A stretch of 64,000 nt of DNA. Source: Acanthochromis polyacanthus. Taxonomy: Eukaryota > Chordata > Actinopteri > Pomacentridae. The position numbers were made by a program, and so were the translations under genes. Position 1 is the first letter of the stretch; each line of letters opens with the position of its first letter. The notes below the pieces were generated by a model, which saw only the letters and a list, made by a program, of their open reading frames with translations, did no database searches and was not told where the DNA came from. Location of the stretch: the NCBI RefSeq assembly GCF_021347895.1, contig NC_067126.1, forward strand, positions 33,368,482-33,432,481. The letters are read 5' to 3'. Shown here one piece after another: positions 1-19,960 of the stretch.

Positions 1-3000
1 TTACCAAGTAGTGATTATTTTCTTTATCAATTATCCTTTACACTATTTCCCAGTGCCAAGGTCTGTATGTCAAAAATGGTAGACCAAGTTGATTTGTCTG
101 ACCACCAGCCCAAAAGTTCCTTAAAACACCATGTCTGGAACTCAAACACACCCTGCAATCTCCTGTTAAACCTCGATTCAGAGCTTTAAATGATATCTGA
201 CAGTGTTTAAAATGGTATTCTTACCAGATGCCGTTGAAATCGAGATATAGTTTGCAGATTTTATGAAGACAGGACCTCGTCTCTTTAACCGGCCAAACCT
301 CAAAAACAACAAACCCTTGCATTATTTTTGTGGTGCAGCATATCATTCCACGGATCAACTCATTGTTCCTCAAGCTGAAGAATTCCACCACAAGAAGAAA
401 GCTACTCGAGTGCGCCGAACTTCCTGCAGCACGGTAGCGAAAAATCCAACTCTGCTATTCGATTTCAACCGCTTCTAATAGAGACATGCATTATGTCTTG
501 GTGTTTCTGCCATTGTACAATCTCTAGATTTATTTTTCTCTGACCGGTGTTATTATGAACGTTCGACCAAACAATGCCCAGGGTATCTGACTCTGCACTA
601 CTCTAATTGCATGTTTGTGCTGCTATCGTGTTAGGTCTGGAAGTGGACCAAGGATGCCTGGCAGTCGTGTTTTTCCTCTAAAAATGACTTCACAACCCTG
701 AGTCTCTGGCACCTCCACAGCAACTGAGGTTTTGGCCTTAGCGTGTTTCAAAGAAAGCAAGACACAGATGCTTCGTATTATATATTCCTTATAGCGCACA
801 GTACCTTGGATGCTGCCACCATGGCTTGGCCGGACAGAAAACAATTGCTATATCAAAATCTGTGACCTAAAGAATTTCATAATTTCAGTCTGGAGTCAGA
901 AGAGTAAATCAGCGCCAGGAAACAGACACATAAACCTACAAAAGAGCGAGTGGGAGAGCGATACGGTGTGTTTATAGCAGTTGTACTCCACCGCCCCCAC
1001 TAAGCAGGCCACAAACTTCCATTTTAGAGAAAAGTAAAGGTCTTAGCATAATTGTTTGTTTCTCTTTCAGTGTGTACTAAATATTTTAATGATGCCTCTG
1101 GTCTGGAAAAGGCTTCGGTGCCTTTGCGGTCTGCCACGCTTAGATTATGGAGCCGTTCAACCGGCAAGAGTCTCTGCAAGAAAACACCTCTCCATTATCC
1201 AGTTACAATAATGCTACATAACAACCTCTTGTCTTATCAATCAATACGGTGATCACACTTTCCCAAGAAGCAGAGATGAATGCGAATACCCAGTCTAACC
1301 TGTAGTTTTGTGAGAGAAATTACGAGGCGTTATACTTTGTATTTTCTCAGATGATGGGATAACAACACCATTTAGCAATTTGCCATGCAATTGCTGTGTA
1401 ACTCTGAGCAAAGGTGGCACACTATAATTTTCCTAAGTGAATGTTCCTCATTCTTTTGGATGCTTGAGAGTAGCTGAAAAAGGACATTACACACAGACAT
1501 ATTAGTTGCCTGTAAGTTTAAATGGAAAACGTGTAGCTGAGATGAACCCAAGGTAACTGAAGTGGATTAGAACTGCTGTGTTTTTGGCTACACAATGGCA
1601 AGGAAAGGCTGTTGTACTTATATATCACATATGACATGGAGGCAGTTTGAAATGCTTTACACACTCAAAGCATGACATCCAAAAACATTTTTTCAAAAAA
1701 AAAAAAAAAACAGCAAAATTAATTTGGATAGACCAAAATATGACTGAAATTATGAAAAAATGACACAATACATGAAGTTAAGCATAAATACAAAAAGAAA
1801 TGTGAAATGTTGAATGCAGGTCCAATATTCAGTCCCATTTTAGCTCTGGTTTTGGTCTCCACCAACTTTTAAGAAAAATATCTGCCATTTTAGTTGCTAA
1901 ATGTTGCTACAGTGAGTTTTTGGTGAAGATAACAGCCTGCTTGGGCTAAAACAATGAGACTTTATAAAAGTTGTGTTACTACAATATGAGCAGTTCCTTT
2001 CACATATAAGTTGTGATGTAATAAATGGTTGATATAGAGTTGCTTTTTACAGATTTCTGTTTTTTCTTCCTGCATTTTTTGTCATAGCTCCTAAAATGTG
2101 ATTGCCCTTCTAATCTGATTTAATCTCTCTCCTCTCTGTATCTTTATGTTTGTTTCTTTTACACACATTAACTGCAAACTGGACCCACCTTACAGCCACT
2201 TTTACCTCCCCAGAGCCTTTTGGAATATATGACACACCATTTAACTGCACTGAGATTAAAATAAATCCCACTGAACTTCCCTTAATCCTTTAAATACAAA
2301 ATCTATCACTGTCAGCTATTTCATATTTAGCTCAGCACCAATCACCACTCAGTTACTTGAGTAACGAGACAGCAGTCAGTTTATTAGTATATATGTAAGT
2401 AGTTTTATTTTGTATCTCAGATGCACATATATGTTGACTAAAATGTACAAATATCCTACTTTTTATTAATAATTTGCAGTGAGAATAGCCTGAAAACCCA
2501 ATTTCTATAATGATTATCACAAAGATCCATGAATTTATTCATGGTTTATCTTTCAGACATGCATGCAAAATGCTGAAGCACACCAAATTTAGCTCAAGAT
2601 TTAAAAGGCCATCTCTAAGGAAAGTCTGCGTTGTCATGTCAGCAGGAACAGAAGTAGCGTGAAAACGACAGATTTTCCAATTTGATGCTTCAGACTCCAT
2701 ATGTCCACCATAAACGGAGGATCCTCGCAGCTCAAACGTTCTCACACTCCAGCTGCTTGAATGGCAAACAACACGGGGGCCGGAGACTTTCATTTTCCTA
2801 CTTGTTGCGCAGTGCATGGGCATGTGAATGCACACACAATAGAGACATAATGAAGCACCGAGACATGGAGACAGCAGACGAGACTCTCCAGCTAATCTTG
2901 GGGTTTTGCTTCCCATGAACGCCCCCCCGACCCTCCCCAGTGTCTCCCCCAGCTGCTGGGATCTCTTTCTCTGCGTCACTCCTGCCGGCCCTATTGTCCT

Positions 3001-3338
3001 CCGCCTCACGCTGCCAACCTCTCACCCCTGACCCAAGACTTTACCCTTTTGAAATTCCCCCTCCAACCCCTTATTAGACGGAGCCTCCTCCTTTCAGCCG
3101 GTCAGACCCCTCCATGTCAGGATTCGCTGTCAGCGCTATGACAACAGAGCAGCAAGCACACAGATCACTTTAATGCCATTGTTGCAACACAGTGCCTCCC
3201 GTGTATCAAAGCCTCCGCATCCTAGGGCTGGATCCTGGAAGAACGTGAGCGGTGATCATAACCTGAACCTGACACTTCCACCCCTGCAGAGATGCGTTTG
3301 TCCCTTAGCTTCAGAGTTTAACTGTAACAATAAGTGGT
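1..3338. other. Non-coding stretch, no gene recognised
   Basis: I see no exon with recognisable protein similarity or convincing splice-site pairing here. The open frames are short and scattered, with no shared homology. The stretch is AT-rich, with an A-run near 1696-1710. A GC-richer patch at about 2,900-3,130 is polypyrimidine-rich on the plus strand and could be regulatory, but nothing proves it. If the candidate first exon at 11.3 kb on the minus strand is correct, this whole stretch is part of that gene's first intron. Confidence 0.5.
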
Positions 3339-3922
3339 GACATACCAGCCCGATCTCACGAGGATTCGTGAAACTGTTACGTAAATTTTTGTTTCGGTTT
3401 CGTGCGCACCAACACGATTTCGTCATGTTTTTCGTGCCACTCACCACGAAATGCGCACCAATGTATTTTAAACGGCGGACTTTTCGTGCCACCCAGAACG
3501 TATTTCAAACGAATGTGTGTATTATATTTTTAATGTAAAACCATGGCGAATCCAACGCTATATTTTGCATGACATCGTCCCTAACCATAACCCTAACCAT
3601 AACCTAACCATAACCTAACCATAACCCGGTGGTACACTTACCAATTTGCATAGGAATTTAAAGAATGTCCGGCGGCCGGCGGCCGCAAACGCGATCACAC
3701 AAGCAGTATACGCCGATGGACAGCTTAGATCGTCATGAATCCGCTGGTATAAACCACTTTCAGCTGTGATTACCACAGCGGGTTTCGTTGTGAGCAACAC
3801 GAAAAACATTTCGTGGTGAGCGTCACGAAAAACATGACGAAATCGTGTTGGTGCGCACGAAAAAGAAACAAAAAATTTACGTAACAGTTTCACGAATCCC
3901 CGTGAGACCGTGTTGGACATAC
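3339..3922. mobile_element. Non-autonomous inverted-repeat DNA transposon (570 bp) with 7-bp target duplication
   Basis: The element runs 3346-3915. Its left arm (3346 to about 3455) is an imperfect inverted copy of its right arm (about 3806 to 3915). Both arms share blocks such as ATTCGTGAAACTGTTACGTA and CACCAACACGATTTCGTC on opposite strands. The outermost bases read CAGCCCGATCTCACG on the left and CAACACGGTCTCACG on the right when read inward. The direct repeat GACATAC flanks it at 3339-3345 and 3916-3922, consistent with a target-site duplication. The core holds degenerate CCTAACCATAAC repeats (about 3581-3627) and no transposase. The CA-type ends and 7-8 bp duplication suggest a hAT-like MITE, but the family is an inference. 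Small open frames inside it are by-products of the repeat. Confidence 0.85.
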
Positions 3923-6900
3923 AGCACACCACAGGAAAAGGATGGAAGCAAGTGATTGGGGGTGTATGCTCTACCCTGGCTGACCTCTCTGAGAGTGGGT
4001 CAATCCATTACTTCATTGCTTTAAGCACTGATAGGCAGTTTTCTAACAGCAGAGACTGTAATTATCCTGTCCATCAAACTGGACATTGCAAAGCATCCAC
4101 AGTGCCAAGCGGAACCCATTTAAGGCACCATCTGATGTGATGCAGTCTCTATCAGTGTCTAAACAATGATGTATTCTGTGAATTATGTCTCCTTAGATGG
4201 AATTAGATGATGCATGCTGCACGTGTACCAAATAAAAACCACCGCTGCTCTGATAATACATCATAAATCATTTTCATCACGTTCTGCTTGCAAGGACAGA
4301 CCCCTTTGGCCTTTCACAGAGATTAAAAATCATGTGCAAAACTTAGAAAATTACTTTTTTTACTTGACATGCCATTGTAACTTTTCTTTTCTAAGCTTTT
4401 CTTGACTTTTCAGTCACTCACAAGCCATATGTCACATTCAAATTACTATAACAAACACAACCAGTGCAGCTACAGGCTACCTTCACACGGCATGGGAAAA
4501 TTTCTGCATACAAGCCACATTATGCACAAATCCCGTCTTTCACACGCTTGATCTGTACATTACAGATGTTCTGCTCCTTCACAACATTACTTTTCAGCTG
4601 CAGTCGATCTATTGTCACGGTATTGTTCTCCCATACAGTAGAGGTCAAAAGCTAAGATAACTTATGAGACCTCTCAGTGGTGTAGCTATAATATTCATCC
4701 GGCTAACTGATTTTTCCTCTGCTCTGCGTGTGGTTACGAGGTCAAGCTGTTTTTCAGACAGAAACATCTGGGATTTCCTCTCCCCTGAAGCTGCTAGCTG
4801 GTATTTTTTCTCTTTGTCCCTGTAGTAAACCTACACTGACTGACACAAAGGCCTTAAAAAACTTTGAAATGTGCACAGATAGTAAAAACATCACACATTA
4901 CTGAATCCTCAGTCATGTCTTTCAAGTTGACTATTTTCTAGCATTCGGCAATTTAGTTAAATTGAAATCCATCTTCTCAAAGTCCCAAACGGTCTGTGTC
5001 TGTGAAGGAAACAGCCTCCCCAAACATTCTCCCCGAGCTATTGGGTTTCCTGCAGCTGTCGCTTTATAAAAGCTCAGCTATTGCAGATTTTCATCTGCTT
5101 GGCAGTAGTGCCTCTTCCTGCCTATCAAGCCTTTCTCTGGAGGATAATAACCAGACAATGCAAACTCTCACTTGGAAACCTTGGTCAGGAAAATGTCTCC
5201 TGGCAAGAGGGAATGACTTTTCTATCACATGTGGTACCGCGTCACGACAACATGCGCAGAGTGGAGTCATGTGCATTTCCTGCATCTTAGATGAAGAACA
5301 CAGCAAGTTTTGAGGAAATGTCCCCACAAGATTTGCTTTTGTGACAGTTTTATCATAAAAACAAAACTTCGTATAATATTTTAAATAGGATTTTACACAT
5401 AATTCTGAGTACAGAGGCGAAGAAACAACCATAAAGGGTTACATGGGCATTCATTTAAATTCCTGCTTAATTCATCCCAAGCGTAGCATTTGGCTGCATC
5501 CCAGTGGTCCCAGGCTGTCTGGCACGGCCCTTCATATGGTGAACATTTCTCATTGGTGTGCTGGGGTACCCCAGATGCTTTTGTCTTACGGTTGTTTAGC
5601 AGCTGCGTAAAAGCGCTGAGGACAAAGACCTATCTGTGGAGGGTTGAATACACTCAGTGGGCACACAGCCAACAGCTCAATCCTATAGGCTCCCACAGCT
5701 GAAAAGCAGACTAATGCATTCTGCTCTTACTTCTGACAGATGATCTTACAGGGAAATTAGCTGGAGGATACTTTATTTCTTCTGAGTTCCCTTAAGTAGT
5801 TTCACATCTGAACTGTGGTCACATCAAGCTCGGAAATAATTTTAGATATAAGTTTTTCAAACTTAGAAACAATGCATGCACTGTGTTTTTTCCCTTTAAA
5901 TAGGAAGGAATAACACATTGTGTTGAAAGCACCAGCAATCTTAGCTGGCACATCTCCTCACCTTCATCCATGATGATAAAGTGCTGAAAAACACTCCAAA
6001 AGCTAACTGTGACAGCTCCTATAATCTTCCAAAAGGAAATTCTGAAGGCTGGCTCTGAACTTAATAGCATCTTTGCTTATTAATCAAACTAAAAAATAAG
6101 ATTTGAGCAAATGGGAGGCTGGTAAAGCTCAGCTAGAACAAGCAGGTAGCGAGTGCCACTAGTGACACCTGTCAATCAACCATCAATAGTCTTATTAAAG
6201 GAGCAATATCTATTATAAACTGCTTCAAAAAGTTGGTCCCCAGGAAATCTGCAAACGGGTGTCCTGAAAGTAAATTTTTGATAGCAGCTCCAATGGCCAT
6301 ACTCATTGCCTCCTTCATATGCATCTCAACTGTATTCTTCCATTCTCAAATTTGAGGGAAACAATTTCTTCTTGATTGCATTTAATTCTGTCATATCACA
6401 AGCACATTTCTAGTCAACACGTCTTTGCCATTATTTTCTCGTTTTACAGTCACGTCTTTACAGCCAACCAGTCATAGACTGATCACCATGGTAACTCAGA
6501 AAATGAAGGAGAAGTTTCAAACATGATGTGAAAGGGTCATATTTTAACTCACAAGTATGATATTTTCCTAATCTAATCAGAATAGTTTTAGCATCTAAAC
6601 TCGAAACATGACTTCACCTTCTAGTGGAAACTTTGTGCCTCTTTCACACGAAAAGCATTTCCGACAAAACCATAGTCAAACTTTCGGGGAAGAATGCATT
6701 TTAGCTGTGGAGGGATGTGATTTTTGAAAGAGAGTTGCATATGTAAGCTCTGCATTAAAACAACACCAGAGATTGCACTGGTCTGGTGTGGGATGTGCTG
6801 TTTCAGCAACTGATTAGACCTGGAATACAATCAAGAAAGTCCTGTTTTGAACAAAATTCCGGAGTGGAAAAAGTTGACTTAACTTTTTTACTTAACTAAT

Positions 6901-9900
6901 GTACTTTTTTTTTTTTGCATAATCCCCCTGCTTTGCTCTGCCTCATTTAAATGCACAGTGAGGCTGCTGAAGTGAGTCTGAAAGCGACCTTCGGCTTCAG
7001 CATTTAACCCTATGCTGGTCAACTAGTGACTCTAATCCTTTTGGTTCATATTCTTACAGAGCTGAAACATCATCTAGAACAGGTTTCTGTGCTTTAAGGT
7101 ATCCTTGCTTACCCTCAGGTCATTTTAGGAATACAAAATTGACTATTTAATAAATGTCTCATGCTTATACGACATGGAGAAAGCTTATCAAAGTAAAGGC
7201 ATGATTTTTTTGGGTGGTGTGGAAAATGTGGATGTGGTATGACAACAGCAAACACTGCAGAGAGGCCGAATGCCTGTTGGATCGAGCAAATGTTCATCAG
7301 CTGCAGCGTCTCTTTGCTTTCACCCTCCCCGACCCATTATTTCCCATAGGCCTTCTGGAACAATCCTCTGACTGTGAACAAAACACTGATACAGATTCCA
7401 CTGACAAATCTCACCTCTGCACTCTGCATACATGCACTGATGTAAGACTGAAGGGAAAAGAAACTGCATTCACCAGTTTAGCTTTGATAATCACGGATGT
7501 GCTTCTGTAGTCTCGCAGAAGATATAAAGACCAGATTGTATCCTCCGACACCGGGGTGCAGCTGCTTATGCATGTCTGAAAAGCTGCATTCTCCTGCATA
7601 TAGGGAGTATTTTCAGATATTTTAATGGCATCCTGTGTCGGTCACGTGGCAGAGCGACTGTGACGTCTCCCAAAACAAGGGTGAACTTCCAAAGACACAC
7701 TTGTGTCCCTTTTGCTCAGCTGTGAATAGGCTTTTAGCGACAGCGATGGCAAAGGCACATGCTTGAGCAGGCATCCCTGCTCAGGAACTTCTATTCCTAT
7801 CATTTCATGTCACAATACTCAATGGCTCTCTTTGTAGTCGGAGGAGTTATTAGCTCAACAAATTAACATGACGGCTCTGGCAGACCTGGTTGGATGGAAA
7901 CAAAAAATAAATAAATTGCAGTGGCAGTGGAAAGCAGTGAAGATGAGAGAAGAACAGAGACCCAGAGAGAGAGAGAGGATGGGGATTTCAGAGGAAACAA
8001 AGTGGAGCAGGAAGAGGAGCAGGAGATGAATGAAGTCCTGATTGAACTAAAGGGGTTTCTTTTTTAGAGCTGCACAGTTGGGAAAATGTCAGGAAAAAAC
8101 AAACTGTATGGGCCTCATCTGCTGTACAATTACTGAAGATGCTCAGTCACATGGTATGCCAAATGGAAAGTAGCCCAGAAATCATGCAACTATGACAGCG
8201 ACTACCTCATTATGGAGGATATTCACTGTAATTAATGATTGCAAACCAAAGAGGAGAAGCAATTTAGGAATTATTGATGGTGACATAAAAATGTGGGATC
8301 AGCCATAAAAGGTTAGCAGATTCTTTATGTGGATTCAGGCGCATTTCCAGACGCAGGAAACCCAGAGCTAACAGGAGAATGTTTGGATTGACGCAAACAA
8401 ACACAAAACAGCAAAGTTCAATTTTGCTCTCAGCGGCCTTTGAACGTCTCCGTGGTGACTCATCCTTGCAGTCTTGTGTTTTTCTTCGCATGTCTTGGGA
8501 ACAGAAGCCTGCACATATGACCCATGGTTTGCCTCTGAGCAGAACAAGCATGAGTCAACGAAAAGCAGGGGGGGGGAAATTATCAGACTTTCTGTTATTG
8601 CTCTGCCATTAGCTGACAGGTTGTTGATTCCAAAAGTGCAAAAACACCTCCGCTGGCACAGTACGAGCTGTCATGGGTCTTTCCTCTCCTCAGAGTCAGG
8701 ATGCAGGGTCACAGCGCATACAGTTCACCACATGAGATTGTGACACTGATCACTGCTGATGTGTAATCAGACACTTTCCAGACATCCTAGTTCGGATGAG
8801 AGCAGGAATGCACAGCATCAAGCAGCGCAAGACGGGCCAACACCTCAGAGACACCACGTTTGGGGGTCATCAAAGGACACAACTGATCAGATTTCTGCAT
8901 AAAATCTTCACTTATAGTCATAAAACTGTTCCAAACCTCCACATGTACAGTAGCAACCACGAGCTGAGCCACTTTATTAAAACTATGTGTTTAATTAAAG
9001 ACACGTTTAAAACTGCCAGCTGTGATTATCTCTCCTTTTCTTGATTTATTCAAAAGCACTGATGTAACCTCTGGATATGGTTTGCATTCAACCTTGATGA
9101 ACTTTTCCACAGGGCCACCACGGTCAACTCAAAACACTCCGACTAGAAGGTCCACGACTTTCCAGAAGGAGAAACACTGATTCCTTTTCTGCCATCAAAG
9201 CTCCAAGAAGAACAGATGCACTGTTCACAGTCTTGCCCATAATTTGCTGGATCTGATTAACTGGATCTCCTTTTGTAAATGTTAAGCACATAATTAAATT
9301 TGATCCTTAAGAAATAACTTGAAGAAAACAGCTAATTTCCACACGCTGTTTTTCCAAGTGTGTCCTAATCGCTGCCAACAAGTTCAGAGAAACATATAAA
9401 AAAAAGAAGAATCTTTGTTTATGTTTGACATATTTCCTCCGTATAGCTCGAGGGCTTCCATCTGCAGCAATAAAAACTTACTAGGCTTTCTCTGCTAAAA
9501 TAAGTATGATCATCACATGCAAGAAAGAAAATTACCATCCTCAGGCCAGCTCTTTCTCTCTCTGAATTATCAGTAGAGCTGAAACCACAATTTTCTCCAG
9601 CGTATTTAGTTATCAAAGGACCCAAACACCAAGAACTTGACGAGACATTTGTGGAGAACGACTTGCTGTCTCCCTCTAAACTGAGTTCAATGGACTGCAG
9701 CCACGTTATCCTCCCACAGCCTTCACACGGGCCAATGCGCTGCTAAATCGTTCGGGGCAAGGACAGAGGAGAATCTCTCTGAAAAACACGCGGCCCCTTG
9801 GTGAGGTGAAGGTTGCCATAAAATCAAATTAGACATAAGTTATGCAACTGAATGACATCTTCACTTCGCAGCTCCACACACCGTCAGCTTCACGATATCC

Positions 9901-10096
9901 TGTTTACTTTGGGCCGGACCTGCTTCATGCACACAGTTAATCCATTTTTCTGTTTTCAAAGCACTTTTTCACACCAAACACAGCAAATCACAGCGCAGCA
10001 GTATGATATCCATTTCTCTGACACGACAAAAGGAGACCTTTATAGCAGCTAACAAGTCTCCAAATTAATCTCCTCATGCACACAACAAGCCTACAT
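3923..10096. other. Non-coding stretch, no gene recognised
   Basis: No exon, RNA gene or long repeat could be supported. All open frames are short and resemble nothing I know. If the minus-strand first exon near 11.3 kb is real, this is intronic. Confidence 0.5.
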
Positions 10097-10111
10097 CCCC
10101 CCCCCCCCCCC
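10097..10111. repeat. Poly-C tract, C15
   Basis: Fifteen consecutive C on the plus strand, followed by TAAAAAAAG. This is a mononucleotide microsatellite, and its length is likely to be polymorphic or misread. Confidence 0.9.
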
Positions 10112-11304
10112 TAAAAAAAGGCCACAGAGAATATAGTGAATATAAAATGGAAGCTTTAGGAAGTGGACAATGCACAAGGGTTGATTGCCATGCAGAGTAA
10201 TATCCTCTATGAAGCAGAGAATAACGGTCTGTGGGGAATTAGTTCACAGGGCATCCGCTATGAAACTTGCAATTCAGTGAACTTCTCTCTCTACATTAAG
10301 AGCCACTGAAGTCGCACAAAGGAGCAGCTCCAAATTAGGAGCACAAAGGCGCTTCTGTGAGAGCTTCAGAGCGAATTAATGAGCATTGATACACATTCTC
10401 ACAGTGTTCTTCCCCTGGCCTTGGTTGCACTGTGGCAAACAAGACAAGCTATTAAATACTGCCCGAACCCAATTTAACAGCTCAAAAAATGGTACAAATA
10501 TGATTATAAAATCAATTAATGCCATTTTACAGTTTGATATTCAGTCCAATGTAGAAAGAGAGGACTTTTTTCCATGTGTGCCAACCCATCTGGTTCACAG
10601 TTTATCAGTCAAGTTAGTGAAGTTACTAAACATCTACGGCATGAATGCCTCATTCCTCCTGCAAATCCCCCACCCCAGCACAGATGGTCAACACTTGGGA
10701 CTGATTTAAAGATGGGACAGTCTGAACAACTCAGCCCTTCAGATAAAATTCACAAGCTCTGGCATGAGCTCCAGCCATTGGAGCATCTGACAAAGGCTGC
10801 TTCCAGTAACTGTGAATCACTCTTTACCAGCAGCCACAACCTTTCACCTTAATGACAATCACAATCTGCAACGTGATCAATCAGTGCTGATTAATAATAA
10901 TCAATAAGAGCTGATAAAGAAAGGCGTGGTCAATTGAAAACAGGTTTTGATCGACTCTTTTTTTAGAGCAGTGAAGGCAGCCAGTTGATCTGGACTTAAC
11001 ACCTCCACAGACTCACTGAGTTGACTGCAGGAATCCTGATAATCTCTCTAATCGCTTTCCTCAGGTTGCTTCAGCAGTCTGCTCTAATGCCGATTCTCAT
11101 GAAACCGGGTCAGGTAAACAGTCTCCCCATGCAACACTTCCTCGCAGCTCACAAAAAGAGAAGTTCACTCTTGCTCAGTTTACTATAAAAACAAGCGGCG
11201 CGCCCCGAAAGTTGGAGCGCAGTGCGAGCCATCCTGTCAACGCGCAGAGGCGACACTTAAATCCGCCTTAAAAGCTGCAGGAATGTTAGTCGGTGAGAAC
11301 TTAC

Positions 11305-11480
11305 CCATTTTTCTTGTCTTGCAACTTTTCCCCTAAAGCGTCCGAAGTTTGGCGATCGGCTGAAAGTTGAGCCCCAGCTACAGTGATGTTGCGTCCTGGG
11401 ATGCACACTGGCCGCCTGGCTGCTTCGGTACTCTGCGCTGCGTCCCTGTGGAGACGGCCGGGATGACGTCACCACGGAGG
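11305..11480 (-). CDS. gpm6b: Candidate first exon of a PLP/M6-family gene, probably gpm6b; start codon split from the rest by an intron
   Basis: On the minus strand a GC-rich, CpG-containing exon-like segment ends AAAAATGG|gtaagt. The ATG is at 11308-11306, the next base G at 11305, and a consensus donor follows. A coding part of only ATG plus one base is typical of proteolipid-family genes, where short isoforms begin Met-Gly with the rest in exon 2. GPM6B is the minus-strand gene upstream of GLRA2 in human (separated there by GEMIN8), which is the main reason for the name. No other gpm6b exon is visible down to position 1, so intron 1 would exceed 11.3 kb. The 5' limit is a guess. What is seen is the ATG-donor and CpG-rich context; gene identity is inferred and no protein similarity is available to test it. 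It could be the 5' exon of another minus-strand gene. Confidence 0.4.
11464..11471. promoter_or_regulatory. Palindromic CRE-like site TGACGTCA
   Basis: A perfect CREB/ATF consensus palindrome lies about 155 bases upstream of the candidate minus-strand start codon at 11308. A TATAAT-like sequence is on the minus strand at 11491-11486. The position suits a promoter or 5'UTR element of the proposed gpm6b transcript. Function is inferred from motif and position only. Confidence 0.35.
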
Positions 11481-11499
11481 GGGGGATTATACTGATGAG

Positions 11500-13044
11500 A
11501 GGACGGAGCTCTTTCAGCTCTGCCTCCCCCCTCACCCAACAACACCACCACCTCCACCTCCTCAGCCCTGATGAAAAAAGTTTAGCAAGTTATTTTTCAC
11601 GAGCAGCATTATCTTACTCCTGCAATCCTGTGCGTAAAGACGCGCATGGATTATCGTAGCCATTGTTAAGAGGTTGATCAAATTAACCCACTTCAATCAA
11701 GATTAGACTTGAAGAGAGTGGTGTCAGGTCAGCTGGGTAAAGCAGACAACAGAGAGATGAGACACATTATCACGTCAGGGATCACCATATGAGCTCAGGG
11801 ACACTTTTGGCACTCTCATGTTTTACATTTATCTTCTAGAGACACAACTAACTAACCATTTGTTTTCAAGAAAATCTGTGAAAATATCCAAGGTTGTTGC
11901 ACTGCTTTGCTGAATGTATATTTTCAGTCTTCAAAGACACGTTGCACTATCTCAGTCACAAAAACTCATGCACTGAATAATGCAGATTTCTACCCCGTCT
12001 CCGAAATTGTGCCAGATTTTGAGATTTGTATGATTTTACATGTAATTGTTTTAAATTGGAGAAACAAAGTTGGGAAAATGAGTCCAAAAAGGACAAAAGA
12101 CATCCATCCCAATGCCACAAAATTTTTCACCTACCTCACTGCTTCCACTAAAGGGCAAGACAAACTTATTTAAATACATATATGCACCACAAACCTACAT
12201 GAAGCATGGCGGCAGCAGTAATCTAAGCCTGTACATGCATACATTGGGATTTTACTTTAGATTTACAGTGTCTGCAGAAAAGAAACCCCAAAGGAGTTGT
12301 TTTTGCAGCCACACTTGGGTGTATGAGCTCTGTGATTTTAAAGATATCTCTCATGCTTGACTTTGCCTCTGTGCACTGGAATAAATGGCAGCCTTTCAAA
12401 AAGATGGGGCCTTTAAAGAAACAATACCAATCACCATCAATCCAGCGCGCTGGTATCCGGTATCCAAGGAGGTCCGAGCACCCCCAAATCCAATCCAGTC
12501 TTTTCATTGGTGGCCAAGTGGGCAATTCTCAAAGGCTTGTTTCATGGTCAAACAGGGCATCTTCCCAACATGGCGAACACAAAAAGTGTCTGAAAGGCAA
12601 ATATTTAACCGGTCAACTTCAGAGCCGCAAAGACAACATCATCCTTTTTTCTATGAAAGTATATATATTAAGCTCCCTATATACATGTACTTATTCTTTT
12701 TATGTTTGTTTTCTGTGTCACATTTGGGCTGTGAACACTTTTCATTTTTTATTATTTTCATTTTTCAAACGTCAGCCTATATAAATCTGCTTGAATGGAG
12801 CCCACGTATGCTTAACATGGCAACCATCAGTAAGAAGTTCGTTTATTTTTTACCATATTTTTTCATGTTATTGGTCATTGCCAAACCTTAAAGTGTACTT
12901 TCTTTGCATCTGATAAGTCATATACAGGTATACGCTAGTATTCAGCTGATGTAGCATGAGATTCTGCATTATCATAAACCTAAAGTGCCACCATCGCTCT
13001 GTGTGTGTGCTTTTTCTTTCTGTTTGTGTACATGAGCTGCATAT

Positions 13045-13045
<1 letters not shown>
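11500..13045. other. Non-coding stretch, nothing recognised
   Basis: This is upstream flank of the candidate minus-strand promoter. The open frames here (for example 12323-12784 and 12385-12891) overlap each other in different frames and show no domain, signal peptide or splice context. I treat them as chance. Confidence 0.45.

Positions 13046-13100
<55 letters not shown>
13046..13100. repeat. (GT)n microsatellite
   Basis: About 27 uninterrupted GT units. It forms the left flank of a small inverted-repeat element and pairs with a longer GT array on its other side. Confidence 0.95.
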
Positions 13101-13103
<3 letters not shown>

Positions 13104-13104
13104 C

Positions 13105-19470
<6,366 letters not shown>

Positions 19471-19474
19471 AACA

Positions 19475-19960
19475 TCCCACAAATATCAATGAAATTTTAA
19501 ATGTCTAAAAAAAAATCAAAAAAAGTAAATTAATTAAAAAATGTTGAATTTTTGCATAAAAAGTAAAATATCAATGAAATGTAAAATAAAACAAATTAAA
19601 TGACTTAAATAAAAAATAAAAAATATGTCAAATATTTGTATAAAAAGTAAAATATCAGTGCAATGGTAAATGTCTACAAAATAAATGAATTAATTGAAAA
19701 ATAAAAATAAAACATATGTCAAATATTTGTAAAGGAGGAAAGTATCAGTGAAATGTAAAATGTCTAAAAAAAATAATTATTTTTTAAAAAATATGTCAAA
19801 TATTTGTATAAAAAAGTAAAATAGCAGTGAAATGCCAAATGTCTAAAAAAAATAAATGAAATAATTTTTTAAAAATTATCAAATATTGTTTTAAAAGTAA
19901 AATATCACCAAAAATAGTGAAACACTGCAAAACAAATATGTAAAACATTAAAAATAAAAT
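19475..19960. repeat. AT-rich tandem repeat, unit about 84 bp, 5-6 degenerate copies
   Basis: The motif AAAATATCAGTGAAATG, followed by AAATGTCTAAAAAA and later ATGTCAAATATTTGTAT, recurs at intervals of about 79-91 bases. Anchor positions are near 19483, 19569, 19652, 19743, 19822 and 19902. The copies are diverged by indels in A-runs. It is a minisatellite with no coding content. Confidence 0.8.

Noticed and set aside
2539..3025. Minus-strand open frames as an alternative gpm6b 5' exon
   Set aside because: I looked for a long-isoform N-terminus with a donor after Lys plus G. The only candidate (near 3043) has a stop just upstream and no start codon, and the frames resemble no known protein.
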